Part shown: in pieces, positions 45,982 to 53,881 of the stretch
Layout of the letters: each line of letters starts with the position of its first letter
Position numbering within the stretch: the first letter of the stretch is position 1
NCBI RefSeq assembly: GCF_003002825.1
Contig: NZ_PVTE01000001.1
Span: 248,001-312,000, forward strand
DNA length: 64,000 nt
Source of the DNA: Spirosoma oryzae
GTDB lineage: Bacteria > Bacteroidota > Bacteroidia > Cytophagales > Spirosomataceae
Direction: 5' to 3'
Notes under the pieces: generated by a model
What the model was told of the DNA's origin: nothing
What the model saw: the letters and a program-made list of their open reading frames with translations, nothing else
Databases searched by the model: none
Program-made: the position numbers and the translations under genes

Positions 45982-47277
45982 TTAGCTTTCTCTACCCACC
46001 TTCCGGTGCACGTTGACGGTGTCGATGCGGGAGCCGTTCATGGATACGATCGTAAACGTAAACGGCGACAGCTCGATCACTTCACCGACACGGGGCAGGT
46101 CTTCGTTGGTAGCCAGAATAAGGCCACCGAGGGTGTCGTAATTGCCTTCGGGGATATGCCAGCCGTATTTTTCGTTCAGGTCGTCGATCTCGTGGCGGGC
46201 GCTGAGCAGCCAGGTGTTGGCGTCGATCTGCCGTTCTTCCCAGTCTTCATTACTGTCGAACTCGTCCTGAATCTCCCCAAAAATCTGCTCGACCATATCT
46301 TCGATGCTGACGATACCGGCCGTGCCCCCAAACTCATCTACAACCAGTGCCAGATTACGCCGTTCCGACAGAAAACGAAGCAGCAAGTCCTGCGCGGGCA
46401 TACTCTGCGGTACCGTAATAAGGGGTGTTACGATCGACTCGATCGAGTCCGGTTTACGGAAAAGTGCCAGTGCGTGGCAGTAGCCGATTACATCGTCGAT
46501 CGTGTCGCGGTACACGATGATTTTCGAGTGCCCGCTTTCCTGAAACGCCTGCCGTAGGTCTTCGATCGAATCGTCTACGGCGACGGCGGTAATTTCCGTG
46601 CGGGGCACCTGACAGTCGCGCACTCGTACGTCGCGAAACTCGATGGCGTTGTTAAAAATGCGCGCGTCGACGTCTACTTCCTCCTCGGGGCTTGCTTTCT
46701 GATTGAGCTGTTGCAGGTACTGATTCAGATCCGTCAGGCCGAAGACGGGGCGGATCTCAGGGTTGCGTTTTCTGAATACGTAGCGAATGATCAGCCGGGC
46801 GATCCCGACCAGTACCCGGACAATAGGAGCGATGGTTCGGTAGATCACCCACAGCGGTACCGCCAGCCTTTCCAGAAACCGGTCGGGGTGAATCAGCGCC
46901 AGACTCTTGGGTAAATAATCGGCAATGGGCAGGAAGACGACCGTCAGGATAAGCGTTTCCAGTCCGATCAGAACAGACTCATGCTCGGTCCAGTCGGTCG
47001 GGAGCCAGTCGACCAGCAGCGGATTGAGGGCCGTGACGCCCAGCACGGCGTAGATGACCAGGAAGAGCGTATTGCCCGTCAGGGTGGTGCCGATGAACAG
47101 GACGGGGTTGCGCAGAAATTCGGAAACGAGCTTTTCGCCCAGCGGTCCCTGCTTCCCGTGCAGCTCGAAATAGAATCGGTTGACCGATACGTAGGCCATT
47201 TCGACGGCGGAGAAAAAGCCGGCCAGGATCAGTGCTAACAGGGCACCCAGCAACAGCGCGTATGAGTCTAAGGGCAT
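45982..47277 (-). CDS. CNNM/CorC-type membrane protein with CBS pair (GldE-like)
   Basis: 431 residues from ATG 47277 (MPLDSYALLLGALLALILAG). The N-terminal DUF21/CNNM membrane domain has about four helices (about 5-170). Two CBS repeats follow (about 205-330, VPRTEITAVAVDDSIEDLRQAFQES), then the CorC/HlyC domain (about 340-425, HEIDDLNEKYGWHIPEGNYDTLGG). Related proteins handle Mg or Co or, in gliding Bacteroidota, are called GldE. The family cannot be narrowed from sequence alone. The frame extends upstream to 47379 but only the 47277 start has family support. Confidence 0.88.
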   Translation of the reverse strand: MPLDSYALLLGALLALILAGFFSAVEMAYVSVNRFYFELHGKQGPLGEKLVSEFLRNPVLFIGTTLTGNTLFLVIYAVLGVTALNPLLVDWLPTDWTEHESVLIGLETLILTVVFLPIADYLPKSLALIHPDRFLERLAVPLWVIYRTIAPIVRVLVGIARLIIRYVFRKRNPEIRPVFGLTDLNQYLQQLNQKASPEEEVDVDARIFNNAIEFRDVRVRDCQVPRTEITAVAVDDSIEDLRQAFQESGHSKIIVYRDTIDDVIGYCHALALFRKPDSIESIVTPLITVPQSMPAQDLLLRFLSERRNLALVVDEFGGTAGIVSIEDMVEQIFGEIQDEFDSNEDWEERQIDANTWLLSARHEIDDLNEKYGWHIPEGNYDTLGGLILATNEDLPRVGEVIELSPFTFTIVSMNGSRIDTVNVHRKVGRES

Positions 47278-47477
47278 AAAAAACAATAGTCGCGGGCGTG
47301 GACGGGGTAAGCACAGCCGTACCGCAAAAATACAAGCAACCGGCGGATCGTCATGCTGAAGCCTGCGATTTCCCGCCATTCACCGAATTCAATTACCTTT
47401 TAACCGATTTTGTTTGCCCGTCGCCCCATTGTCAGTAGGTTTACGACCCAAGCGGCTTGGTACCGCCCCTATATCGC

Positions 47478-48404
47478 ATGAACATTCTGGAAACGCATCA
47501 CATCGTCAAACAGTATGCCGAACACCGGGCACTGGACGATGTTAGCCTGTCTGTACCCAAGGGCAGTATCTTCGGACTACTGGGCCCCAATGGCGCGGGA
47601 AAAACATCGCTTATCCGCATTATCAACCAGATTACGGCCCCCGATGAGGGAACCGTTTTGCTGATGGGAGAGCGGCTGAATCCGAGCCACATCCGTAACA
47701 TTGGCTACCTGCCCGAAGAGCGCGGGCTGTACAAGAAGATGAAGGTGGGCGAGCAACTGCTTTACCTGGCGCAGCTCAAAGGACTCAACGAGCGGCAGGC
47801 GATGGAAAAGCTCAAAAGCTGGTTCATCAAGTTCGATATCAAAACCTGGTGGGACAAGCAGGTCGAAGATCTGTCGAAGGGGATGCAGCAGAAGGTGCAG
47901 TTTGTGGCGACTGTCATGCACGACCCCGAACTGATTATCCTGGACGAGCCGTTTTCGGGCTTCGACCCCATCAACGCCAATCTGATCAAGGACGAGATTC
48001 TGGAACTGCGCGACCGGGGTAAGACAATTATTTTCTCGACGCACCGCATGGAATCTGTCGAGGAACTGTGTGATCATATTGCGCTGATCAATCGCTCGCA
48101 CAAGGTGCTCGACGGCTCGAAGCGGGCCATCAAGGAGCAATTTCGCACGCATACCTACCATATCGAATACCAGGGAACGCTGGGTGAACTGCCCGCAGCG
48201 TTCGCGCTCAAACAGGCGGGACAGACCGACGACGGTTTCCAGCGGGTCGACATTCAGATTCCGCCCGACGCGTCGGTCAACGATCTGATCCGGTTCCTTC
48301 TCGACCGGGTATCACTCCGCTCGTTCGGCGAAAACATCCCCAGTATGAACGACATCTTTATCCGGACGGTAGAAGGCTCAAAGAGCGAAGGAGCGAAAGA
48401 GTGA
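47478..48404 (+). CDS. ABC exporter ATPase, NatA-like
   Basis: 308 residues from ATG 47478 (MNILETHHIVKQY). Walker A GPNGAGKTS (about 37-45), signature LSKGMQQKVQFVA (about 134-146), Walker B LIILDEPFSGFDP and switch STHRMESVEEL are followed by a C-terminal DUF4162-type domain. Partner of the ABC-2 permease at 48474. The last codons (SKSEGAKE) and the stop lie inside an AAAGAGCG repeat, so the repeat supplies the C terminus. Transported substrate unknown; sodium or antibiotic export are the family's known roles. Confidence 0.92.
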   Translation: MNILETHHIVKQYAEHRALDDVSLSVPKGSIFGLLGPNGAGKTSLIRIINQITAPDEGTVLLMGERLNPSHIRNIGYLPEERGLYKKMKVGEQLLYLAQLKGLNERQAMEKLKSWFIKFDIKTWWDKQVEDLSKGMQQKVQFVATVMHDPELIILDEPFSGFDPINANLIKDEILELRDRGKTIIFSTHRMESVEELCDHIALINRSHKVLDGSKRAIKEQFRTHTYHIEYQGTLGELPAAFALKQAGQTDDGFQRVDIQIPPDASVNDLIRFLLDRVSLRSFGENIPSMNDIFIRTVEGSKSEGAKE

Positions 48405-48468
48405 AAGAGCGGCTGCTCTGGACTTATTCGCTCTTTCGCTCTTTCGCTCATTCACTCTTTCGCTCTTT
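48380..48468. repeat. AAAGAGCG tandem-unit hairpin, copy 2
   Basis: The left arm (48380-48411) reads AAAGAGCG, AAGGAGCG, AAAGAGTG, AAAGAGCG. The right arm (48429-48468) is five units of the reverse complement CGCTCTTT with CGCTCATTCA variants. It contains the stop codon of the ABC ATPase gene (48402-48404) and ends six bases before the permease ATG. It therefore lies inside an operon and would either attenuate or stabilise the transcript. Confidence 0.85.
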
Positions 48469-48473
48469 ATTTC

Positions 48474-49814
48474 ATGCATACCATCTTTATCATTCTAAAA
48501 CGCGAGTACCTGGTTCGGGTGCGCAAGAAGTCGTTTATCATCATGACCATCCTGGGGCCGCTGCTGATAACGGCCTTCTACGGCGTCATCGGCTGGGCGG
48601 CAATCAGTTCGATTAACCAGAAAAAAATTGCCGTTGTCGACGAGACGGGCCTGTTTCAGGGGAAATTCAAAAACGACAAGGAGTCGGCCTACGCCTATCC
48701 GAAGGAGTCGCTGGACGCGGCTAAAAAGTCGTTCGTCAAGAAAGGATACGACGTACTGGTCTATATTCCCAAAAACGTAATCGAACAACCGAAAACGGTA
48801 CGAATATTTGCCGAGAAAAGCGTCAGTCTCGACGTGCAGAACAATGTCGAACGGGCCATTTCGCGGGAGATTGAAACGATAAAGCTGAACCGGGCGGGTA
48901 TTACCCAGAAGGTGATTGAAGACGCCAAAGTCAACGTCGACGCGCAGACGATCAGCCTGAGCGAAGAAGGCGAAAAGAACAGCAGTTCGGTCGCTACGTC
49001 GATCATCGGCGGGGCCTGTGCCGTGATGATTTACATCATGATGCTCATCTACGGCACGCAGGTGATGCGGGGTGTGATGGAGGAAAAGACTAACCGCATT
49101 ATCGAAGTCATTATCTCGTCGGTGAAGCCGTTTCAACTGATGCTGGGCAAAATCATCGGGGTAGCCCTGGTGGGCCTGACGCAGTTTCTGCTCTGGATTG
49201 TCCTGACGGTCGGCCTGCTGACGGTCGGATCGGCAATACTGGGGCAGTCGCCCAAACAAACGGCGGAGTCGGCCGTGAGCAGCCGGGTCAGTTCCGTGCC
49301 GACCGTGTCGGCTGGTGGGCGGGAAGCGATGGAACGCAAACTGGCGGCTGGCGGTCCGGCAGCCAACATCATGGCGGCTATCGATACGCTGAACCTGCCG
49401 CTGATTATTTCCTGCTTTCTCTTCTATTTCATGGGCGGCTACCTGCTCTACAGCGCTCTCTTCGGAGCCATCGGCGCGGCTGTCGATAACGAGACCGAAA
49501 CGCAGCAGTTCATGTTCCCGATTATGCTACCGATCATCGCATCCATTGCCTTCGCGCAGTTCGTCGTCCGCGACCCCGACGGGCCGCTGGCGTTCTGGAC
49601 TTCGATGATTCCGTTTACGTCACCCGTGATTATGATGGTTCGGATTCCGTTTGGCGTGCCGGGCTGGCAGTTGGCCCTGTCGATGGTGTTACTGGTGCTG
49701 GGCTTCCTCGGCACGATCTGGCTGGCCGCCCGCATTTATCGGGTCGGTATCCTGATGTACGGCAAGAAGATCACCTACAAGGAACTGTCGAAGTGGGTGT
49801 TTTACAAGGGATAA
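48474..49814 (+). CDS. ABC-2 permease, NatB-like
   Basis: 446 residues. TM1 at about 20-42 (KKSFIIMTILGPLLITAFYGVIG) is followed by a long extracytoplasmic domain (about 45-165). A block of five or six helices follows (about 178-430), including GAIGAAVDNETETQQFMFPIML, the hallmark of NatB/ABC2_membrane_3 proteins. It pairs with the ATPase gene upstream. It converges on the next gene with a single base between the two stop codons and no terminator. Confidence 0.9.
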   Translation: MHTIFIILKREYLVRVRKKSFIIMTILGPLLITAFYGVIGWAAISSINQKKIAVVDETGLFQGKFKNDKESAYAYPKESLDAAKKSFVKKGYDVLVYIPKNVIEQPKTVRIFAEKSVSLDVQNNVERAISREIETIKLNRAGITQKVIEDAKVNVDAQTISLSEEGEKNSSSVATSIIGGACAVMIYIMMLIYGTQVMRGVMEEKTNRIIEVIISSVKPFQLMLGKIIGVALVGLTQFLLWIVLTVGLLTVGSAILGQSPKQTAESAVSSRVSSVPTVSAGGREAMERKLAAGGPAANIMAAIDTLNLPLIISCFLFYFMGGYLLYSALFGAIGAAVDNETETQQFMFPIMLPIIASIAFAQFVVRDPDGPLAFWTSMIPFTSPVIMMVRIPFGVPGWQLALSMVLLVLGFLGTIWLAARIYRVGILMYGKKITYKELSKWVFYKG

Positions 49815-49815
49815 G

Positions 49816-50634
49816 TTACCCGTTCTGGCGCGGCTGTCGATGAAGCAGACCGCGCCAGAACTTTTGCCAGCGTGTAGGAGCCGGGATGATCGCCAGGCCC
49901 CCCCCGGAGATCGTTCGCGACTGGCGGGGGGCGTACTGTACCAGCGTGACATCATTCAGTTGAATCGTCTTCTCCATTCCCGTGGTCTGAATCTGGCATG
50001 AATTGTTGTATTCTGTACGCACGGTGTCACTACTGTTGACGTGAACGTTGAGCGTAGTCGGCTTTTCCAGCGCGGTGATTGTCAGGCTATACGTACCATC
50101 ACGATCAGTTTTCATCTGCCAATTACCGTGATAGTAGCCAACCGATACGTAAGCGTTTGCCAGTGGTCGGACGATACCAGCTGTATCGCGCAGCCGTACG
50201 CACCCGGTGATCGTCAGTGGCTTTGTACGATCTGTAGTAAGCGGGCGATCGGGCCGCACAATTGGTGTAAAGCTGGGCTGAACCGGTGATGTTTGCGTCG
50301 GGTGTGTCGATGCTGTCGGCTTTGTGGGGTGCTGCTGAGCCAGAGCGGTTTGCAGACCAAGCCAGCCCATGGTCAACAGGCTGAGCCAGCGCTGCCAGTT
50401 GTTTTCAGCTGTGTCTGCCACCAACAGGCGGTTCAACTGATCGTCGCGCAGGCGTCCACAGCGTGTTTCGGCCGTGGGCCGGGCCAGTTGTTTTATCAGT
50501 TCCTGATCAGACAGAGCTGTGTAGTCGACTACCGTTTTCTGGCAGCTGGCACAGAATCGACCCGTTTCGTTCGGTTGCATATCGTTCCACGACTGGGGGC
50601 AGGGCTGCGGAATCTGAATGGAGAAGCGACGCAT
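49816..50634 (-). CDS. Envelope protein with carboxypeptidase-regulatory-like domain
   Basis: 272 residues. A cysteine-rich head, PCPQSWNDMQPNETGRFCASCQKTVVDY, may bind a metal; this head recurs in Bacteroidota proteins of this type. A single TM helix follows (about 82-98, WLSLLTMGWLGLQTALAQ). After a Thr/Pro linker comes a CarboxypepD_reg-like beta sandwich (LTITGCVRLRD, ANAYVSVGYYHGNWQMKTDRDGTYSLTI). The N terminus is therefore probably cytoplasmic and the sandwich periplasmic. Function unknown. Confidence 0.75.
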   Translation of the reverse strand: MRRFSIQIPQPCPQSWNDMQPNETGRFCASCQKTVVDYTALSDQELIKQLARPTAETRCGRLRDDQLNRLLVADTAENNWQRWLSLLTMGWLGLQTALAQQHPTKPTASTHPTQTSPVQPSFTPIVRPDRPLTTDRTKPLTITGCVRLRDTAGIVRPLANAYVSVGYYHGNWQMKTDRDGTYSLTITALEKPTTLNVHVNSSDTVRTEYNNSCQIQTTGMEKTIQLNDVTLVQYAPRQSRTISGGGLAIIPAPTRWQKFWRGLLHRQPRQNG

Positions 50635-50662
50635 AAGAGGTCAAGTTTATACCAAAGTACGA

Positions 50663-50670
50663 CAAACGTA
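50663..50670 (-). promoter_or_regulatory. -7 element, minus strand
   Basis: Read on the minus strand this is TACGTTTG, a -7 match 29 bases before the start of the gene at 50634. A dyad TATGGCGTT (50677-50685) / AACGCCATA (50702-50710) lies just upstream and may be an operator or hairpin between the two divergent genes. Confidence 0.45.
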
Positions 50671-50764
50671 GCATTCTATGGCGTTATCATATCGTTTGCA
50701 CAACGCCATAAGAAAGCAACCCTTTTTGTTACGGACGGGTCGTCATCAAAAAACGAACTACACC

Positions 50765-51238
50765 ATGCAGACACGCTTTTTACCTATCGTTGCCGGATTG
50801 CTAAGTGGCTTGCTACTGATGGGCTGCGACCAACCACTCTGCCAGAATTCGCCCCCGCAATACCAGTTTGCGTTTGTTGCTGTGCAGGGGCAACCGCTTG
50901 TGACCGATTCGCTACAGGCGAAAACACTACGACTGGCCTATACGTCGACCAGTGGTTCGAAGGTGGTCGTTCCCCTGACTCAGTTCCGGCCGATTCCGAC
51001 GACTACGCAGTATCGATACGTTTACCAACTAGGGTACGAGTTGCTCGAAAGCGATGCACTATCCCGGCAATACGCCATCGAATTAGACGAGCAGCCTGTC
51101 GGTACGCTTCGGTTGACGGCTCAGCGAAACACCAATAAGTGCGACGGTTGGATGCACCTGACGGAAGTGCAGGCTAACCAAAAGCCGGTATCGATCGGAA
51201 CAGACAACGTCACCTATCAGATCACGATTGATCGATAG
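50765..51238 (+). CDS. Small lipoprotein of unknown function
   Basis: 157 residues from ATG 50765. The head MQTRFLPIVAGLLSGLLLMGC is a lipoprotein signal, with Cys 21 as the likely anchor. The mature part is all beta strands (FAFVAVQGQPLVTDSLQA, TLRLAYTSTSGSKVVVPL) with three further cysteines in the first 15 and last 40 residues. No family recognised. It is divergent from the regulatory-domain protein. The longer frame to 50678 lacks a signal and is not preferred. Confidence 0.75.
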   Translation: MQTRFLPIVAGLLSGLLLMGCDQPLCQNSPPQYQFAFVAVQGQPLVTDSLQAKTLRLAYTSTSGSKVVVPLTQFRPIPTTTQYRYVYQLGYELLESDALSRQYAIELDEQPVGTLRLTAQRNTNKCDGWMHLTEVQANQKPVSIGTDNVTYQITIDR

Positions 51239-51279
51239 AAGTAGCTGGCCTGCCAACCTCGCTGCCTCGATGGAACGGG

Positions 51280-51816
51280 CTAGTTCATTTTCCCGGCGTA
51301 GAACGAGATATTGAGCCCGGCGAATGACCGGCTTGTATTCAGGTTACCAAAGGCGGTCACGCCGATACCGAGGGTTTTGGTCGACGTAATAAACCGTATT
51401 TCAGCCGGAATGCCTACGGTGGTATAGTTGACTGGCTCGTAGTACTGCGAACCATAAATAAGCGGGTCAGGGTCTACACGAATTAACTGCCCTCGATCAA
51501 CGCCCCATAGCCCGCTCAGGCCTGCAGAGAACCGGAATTTTCCCGTTTTTAAGCCGTAAAGCAGGCTCGCTTCACTCAATCGAAGACCGGGTTGCTTGTC
51601 GGAAAGCAATTCCGTGTTAAGGATGTAACGAGCAATAAGCAGGGTAGGCTTGTTGGCAAATTCATAGCCTGCTGCCAGCATACCACTGGGAAGATACGAT
51701 TTACCGATCCCCCCGCTAAGCCAGGCATTGCCTGTAGACGTAGCCTGAGCGTAGCCTGTGTTGTGTGCGGTTAGCGCTGAAAGAAACGCACAAGTGATCG
51801 CGAAACGTTTGAGCAT
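51280..51816 (-). CDS. Outer-membrane protein of unknown function
   Basis: 178 residues from ATG 51816, with signal peptide MLKRFAITCAFLSALTAHNTGYAQ. The rest alternates short hydrophobic strands with polar turns (SGGIGKSYLPSGMLAAGYEFANKPTLLIARY) and ends with LNISFYAGKMN, fitting a small 8-stranded barrel. Alone in its transcription unit. A -7 like element lies at 51883-51890. The longer frame to 51885 is not preferred. Confidence 0.7.
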   Translation of the reverse strand: MLKRFAITCAFLSALTAHNTGYAQATSTGNAWLSGGIGKSYLPSGMLAAGYEFANKPTLLIARYILNTELLSDKQPGLRLSEASLLYGLKTGKFRFSAGLSGLWGVDRGQLIRVDPDPLIYGSQYYEPVNYTTVGIPAEIRFITSTKTLGIGVTAFGNLNTSRSFAGLNISFYAGKMN

Positions 51817-51882
51817 GTAGTTGATTGAGGAGGTTCTGATGTACTTAAATCTGTCCGGGTAGCTGAACCCTGCACCGTAGGT

Positions 51883-51890
51883 CAAAGCTA
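51883..51890 (-). promoter_or_regulatory. -7 element, minus strand
   Basis: Minus-strand TAGCTTTG, 66 bases before ATG 51816. It lies inside a 9-bp dyad CGGGTAGCT (51857-51865) / AGCTACCCG (51886-51894), which could also terminate the upstream minus-strand gene ending at 51907. Confidence 0.45.
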
Positions 51891-51906
51891 CCCGTTAAGT
51901 CCGGAT

Positions 51907-53634
51907 TCAGGGCTGAGTGGTAGCTGGTTCGTAGTGCAGGGCAAAGCCACTCCCCTGCGGTTGGTAGTCCATCGCCAGTGGTGCCACGCTGAAAGGAGGA
52001 GCGGGAATGAGCTGAAACAGCTGGCTGTCGACCGGCTGCCCATTCAATCTGATTTGGCCAATCTGACACTGCTGCCCGTTCCGGCTGACTACACTGATAC
52101 TCAGATAACGCGTGCGGGGATGCAAGCCAACAAGCAAGCTGCGGTTTACGTGACCCGCGAGTCCCTGAGCCGCAAAGCTCAGCAATCGCTTTCGACCATC
52201 GTGCTGGTAAACCTGTAGGTGAAGGTCGCTCTGACGAGCAGGCTGACCAACCCAGCTAATTTGCCCGCAGTCAATCAGTAACCGTTGCCGCCTGACCAGA
52301 CTGTCGATTCGGGCCGGGGGCAATGTTAGGTAGACGCCGAATAGTTCGGGTGGCGTAATATGGATAAAATGAGCCGGATGGGAAGGACCCAGAAAGATCA
52401 GACCGTCGAAGGCCAGTGGAATATGCTGGCTGGGAGCCAGGTAGCCCACGCCCTGACTGCTGGTGCCGTAGGAAAGTCGTGGTTGATAAGCCCGGAAAAA
52501 GTCGCCCATGGCCTGGCCCCGTAAGTCGAGAAGACCGTAGCTAGCTGGCAGCAGCGAACTCAGTAGGCGTCCCATGCCTTTACGTGAACCGGGCATTGCG
52601 ACACTGACCAGACTGTCGCCCCTACGGTCATACCGGCTTAGAAAACGCCCCCCATCGATTTCTGTGCCCAGTGCGCAGTAAGCACTGCCGTAGGCTTGGT
52701 GCAAATAGTGGCCAAGGCGTTTAACACCCCGGAAGCCTAGTTGGTAGCAGGGTTGCTTTTCGATGTGCGCATTATGGGCATTGATGATAACGATTTTGGT
52801 GTGGGGACGCTGTGCCAGCAGCCATTGGATGCTGGCAAACATGGCCGAATCGCGGGGTGCCTCTTCGTCATGCCGGTGAATAGCCCAGGCGAGCTGATGT
52901 TGGCTGAGCAGGTGCTGTTGCCAGCGGGCCAGCAAGCCCAGCGAGTCAGGCTGGGTAGTGGGTAGTCTGCGCAGGCATTGGTTGAACATAGCTTGTGCCG
53001 ATGCCTGCGCTGCGGACGAATAAGCCTTCTTTAAGAGATGAACCGGTAAGTAGCTCAACGTGGCTAGAGCGGAATCCGCGTCAGCCGGTATCCCAGGCGT
53101 TAACCGGAGTAGCTGGGCTAGTTGTCCCGGTGAATCGATTTCGGTACCCACCAGCCAGATGCGTTCAGCAAAAGGGCGGTGCCGATTTTGCTGATGGACC
53201 CACCGGATCAGCTCGATAAGTTGGGGGGCGATCGGCTGCGCATCGGCGAGCGGAGTCAATGCGCCTTGTAACGTCCCCTCATCGAGTAGTACGTAACGGT
53301 TGAGCGCCAGCGTAGCTGATGCATACACCTCGGCCAGCACAATCGTATTGAATCGCTGGGTTCGGCACAGATCGCGGGCTAGTTTGGCCTGTACATCGGC
53401 TGTCTGATGCGTTCCATGCGTGACTTCGCCAACCGCAACGATAGTTTTGCCGACTGTCAATGGCGTAGTCAGCCCAAGCAGCGTGGTGTCTGTAAGAGCC
53501 TGGGGTTGGAAAGGCGTCAGGCTGGCCCGTAGCACACCCAGATCAACTGGGTTGATCTGGCCCCGCAGGGCAGGACAACTCAGTAACCAGGCTGTCAGCA
53601 GTAGACAGCCAAAGCGTTGGTAAGTCCGATTCAT
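51907..53634 (-). CDS. Erythromycin-esterase-like (EreA/ChaN fold) secreted protein
   Basis: 575 residues with a signal peptide ending RGQ. An erythromycin-esterase-type domain occupies about 40-410: GEVTHGTHQ (about 67-75), FNTIVLAEVYASATLALNRYV and IVIINAHNAHIEKQ (about 280-293). In characterised Ere enzymes the first motif reads GExTHGTxE; here the final residue is Gln. The remaining about 150 residues form a beta-rich module (FIHITPPELFGVYLTLPPARIDSL) unrelated to Ere. Macrolide resistance cannot be assumed. More likely an unassigned hydrolase in the envelope. Confidence 0.8.
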   Translation of the reverse strand: MNRTYQRFGCLLLTAWLLSCPALRGQINPVDLGVLRASLTPFQPQALTDTTLLGLTTPLTVGKTIVAVGEVTHGTHQTADVQAKLARDLCRTQRFNTIVLAEVYASATLALNRYVLLDEGTLQGALTPLADAQPIAPQLIELIRWVHQQNRHRPFAERIWLVGTEIDSPGQLAQLLRLTPGIPADADSALATLSYLPVHLLKKAYSSAAQASAQAMFNQCLRRLPTTQPDSLGLLARWQQHLLSQHQLAWAIHRHDEEAPRDSAMFASIQWLLAQRPHTKIVIINAHNAHIEKQPCYQLGFRGVKRLGHYLHQAYGSAYCALGTEIDGGRFLSRYDRRGDSLVSVAMPGSRKGMGRLLSSLLPASYGLLDLRGQAMGDFFRAYQPRLSYGTSSQGVGYLAPSQHIPLAFDGLIFLGPSHPAHFIHITPPELFGVYLTLPPARIDSLVRRQRLLIDCGQISWVGQPARQSDLHLQVYQHDGRKRLLSFAAQGLAGHVNRSLLVGLHPRTRYLSISVVSRNGQQCQIGQIRLNGQPVDSQLFQLIPAPPFSVAPLAMDYQPQGSGFALHYEPATTQP

Positions 53635-53803
53635 CGGCGTCGAGTTAGGTCTGCCCGTAGGCGTTGCACAAAAGTGCTTTTTTGCCTCGACAGGCGGACC
53701 GCGTCGCGCGTAGAATTAGGTTTTTTTAAGAGTTACCATTTTAGCTGTCAGCCTCTTGTCAGATTGATTGTTCCGGTAGGGCCGCGTATGGTACTGTAGA
53801 AGA

Positions 53804-53856
53804 AACACCTGTTCGGTAGCCGAAACAGCGTAACTGCTGACTAGCAAACAGGTGTT
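53804..53856. terminator. Hairpin downstream of the VWA-like gene
   Basis: AACACCTGTT (53804-53813) pairs over 10 bp with AACAGGTGTT (53847-53856); the 33-base loop has a CAGC/GCTG inner repeat. Likely terminator of the minus-strand gene ending at 53882. Confidence 0.6.
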
Positions 53857-53881
53857 GAAATAGAAGGAATAGAAAAGCTGT

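Noticed and set aside
51907..53634. Macrolide resistance gene
   Set aside because: Only the Ere fold is supported. The last motif residue differs and a long extra module is present, so calling resistance would overreach.
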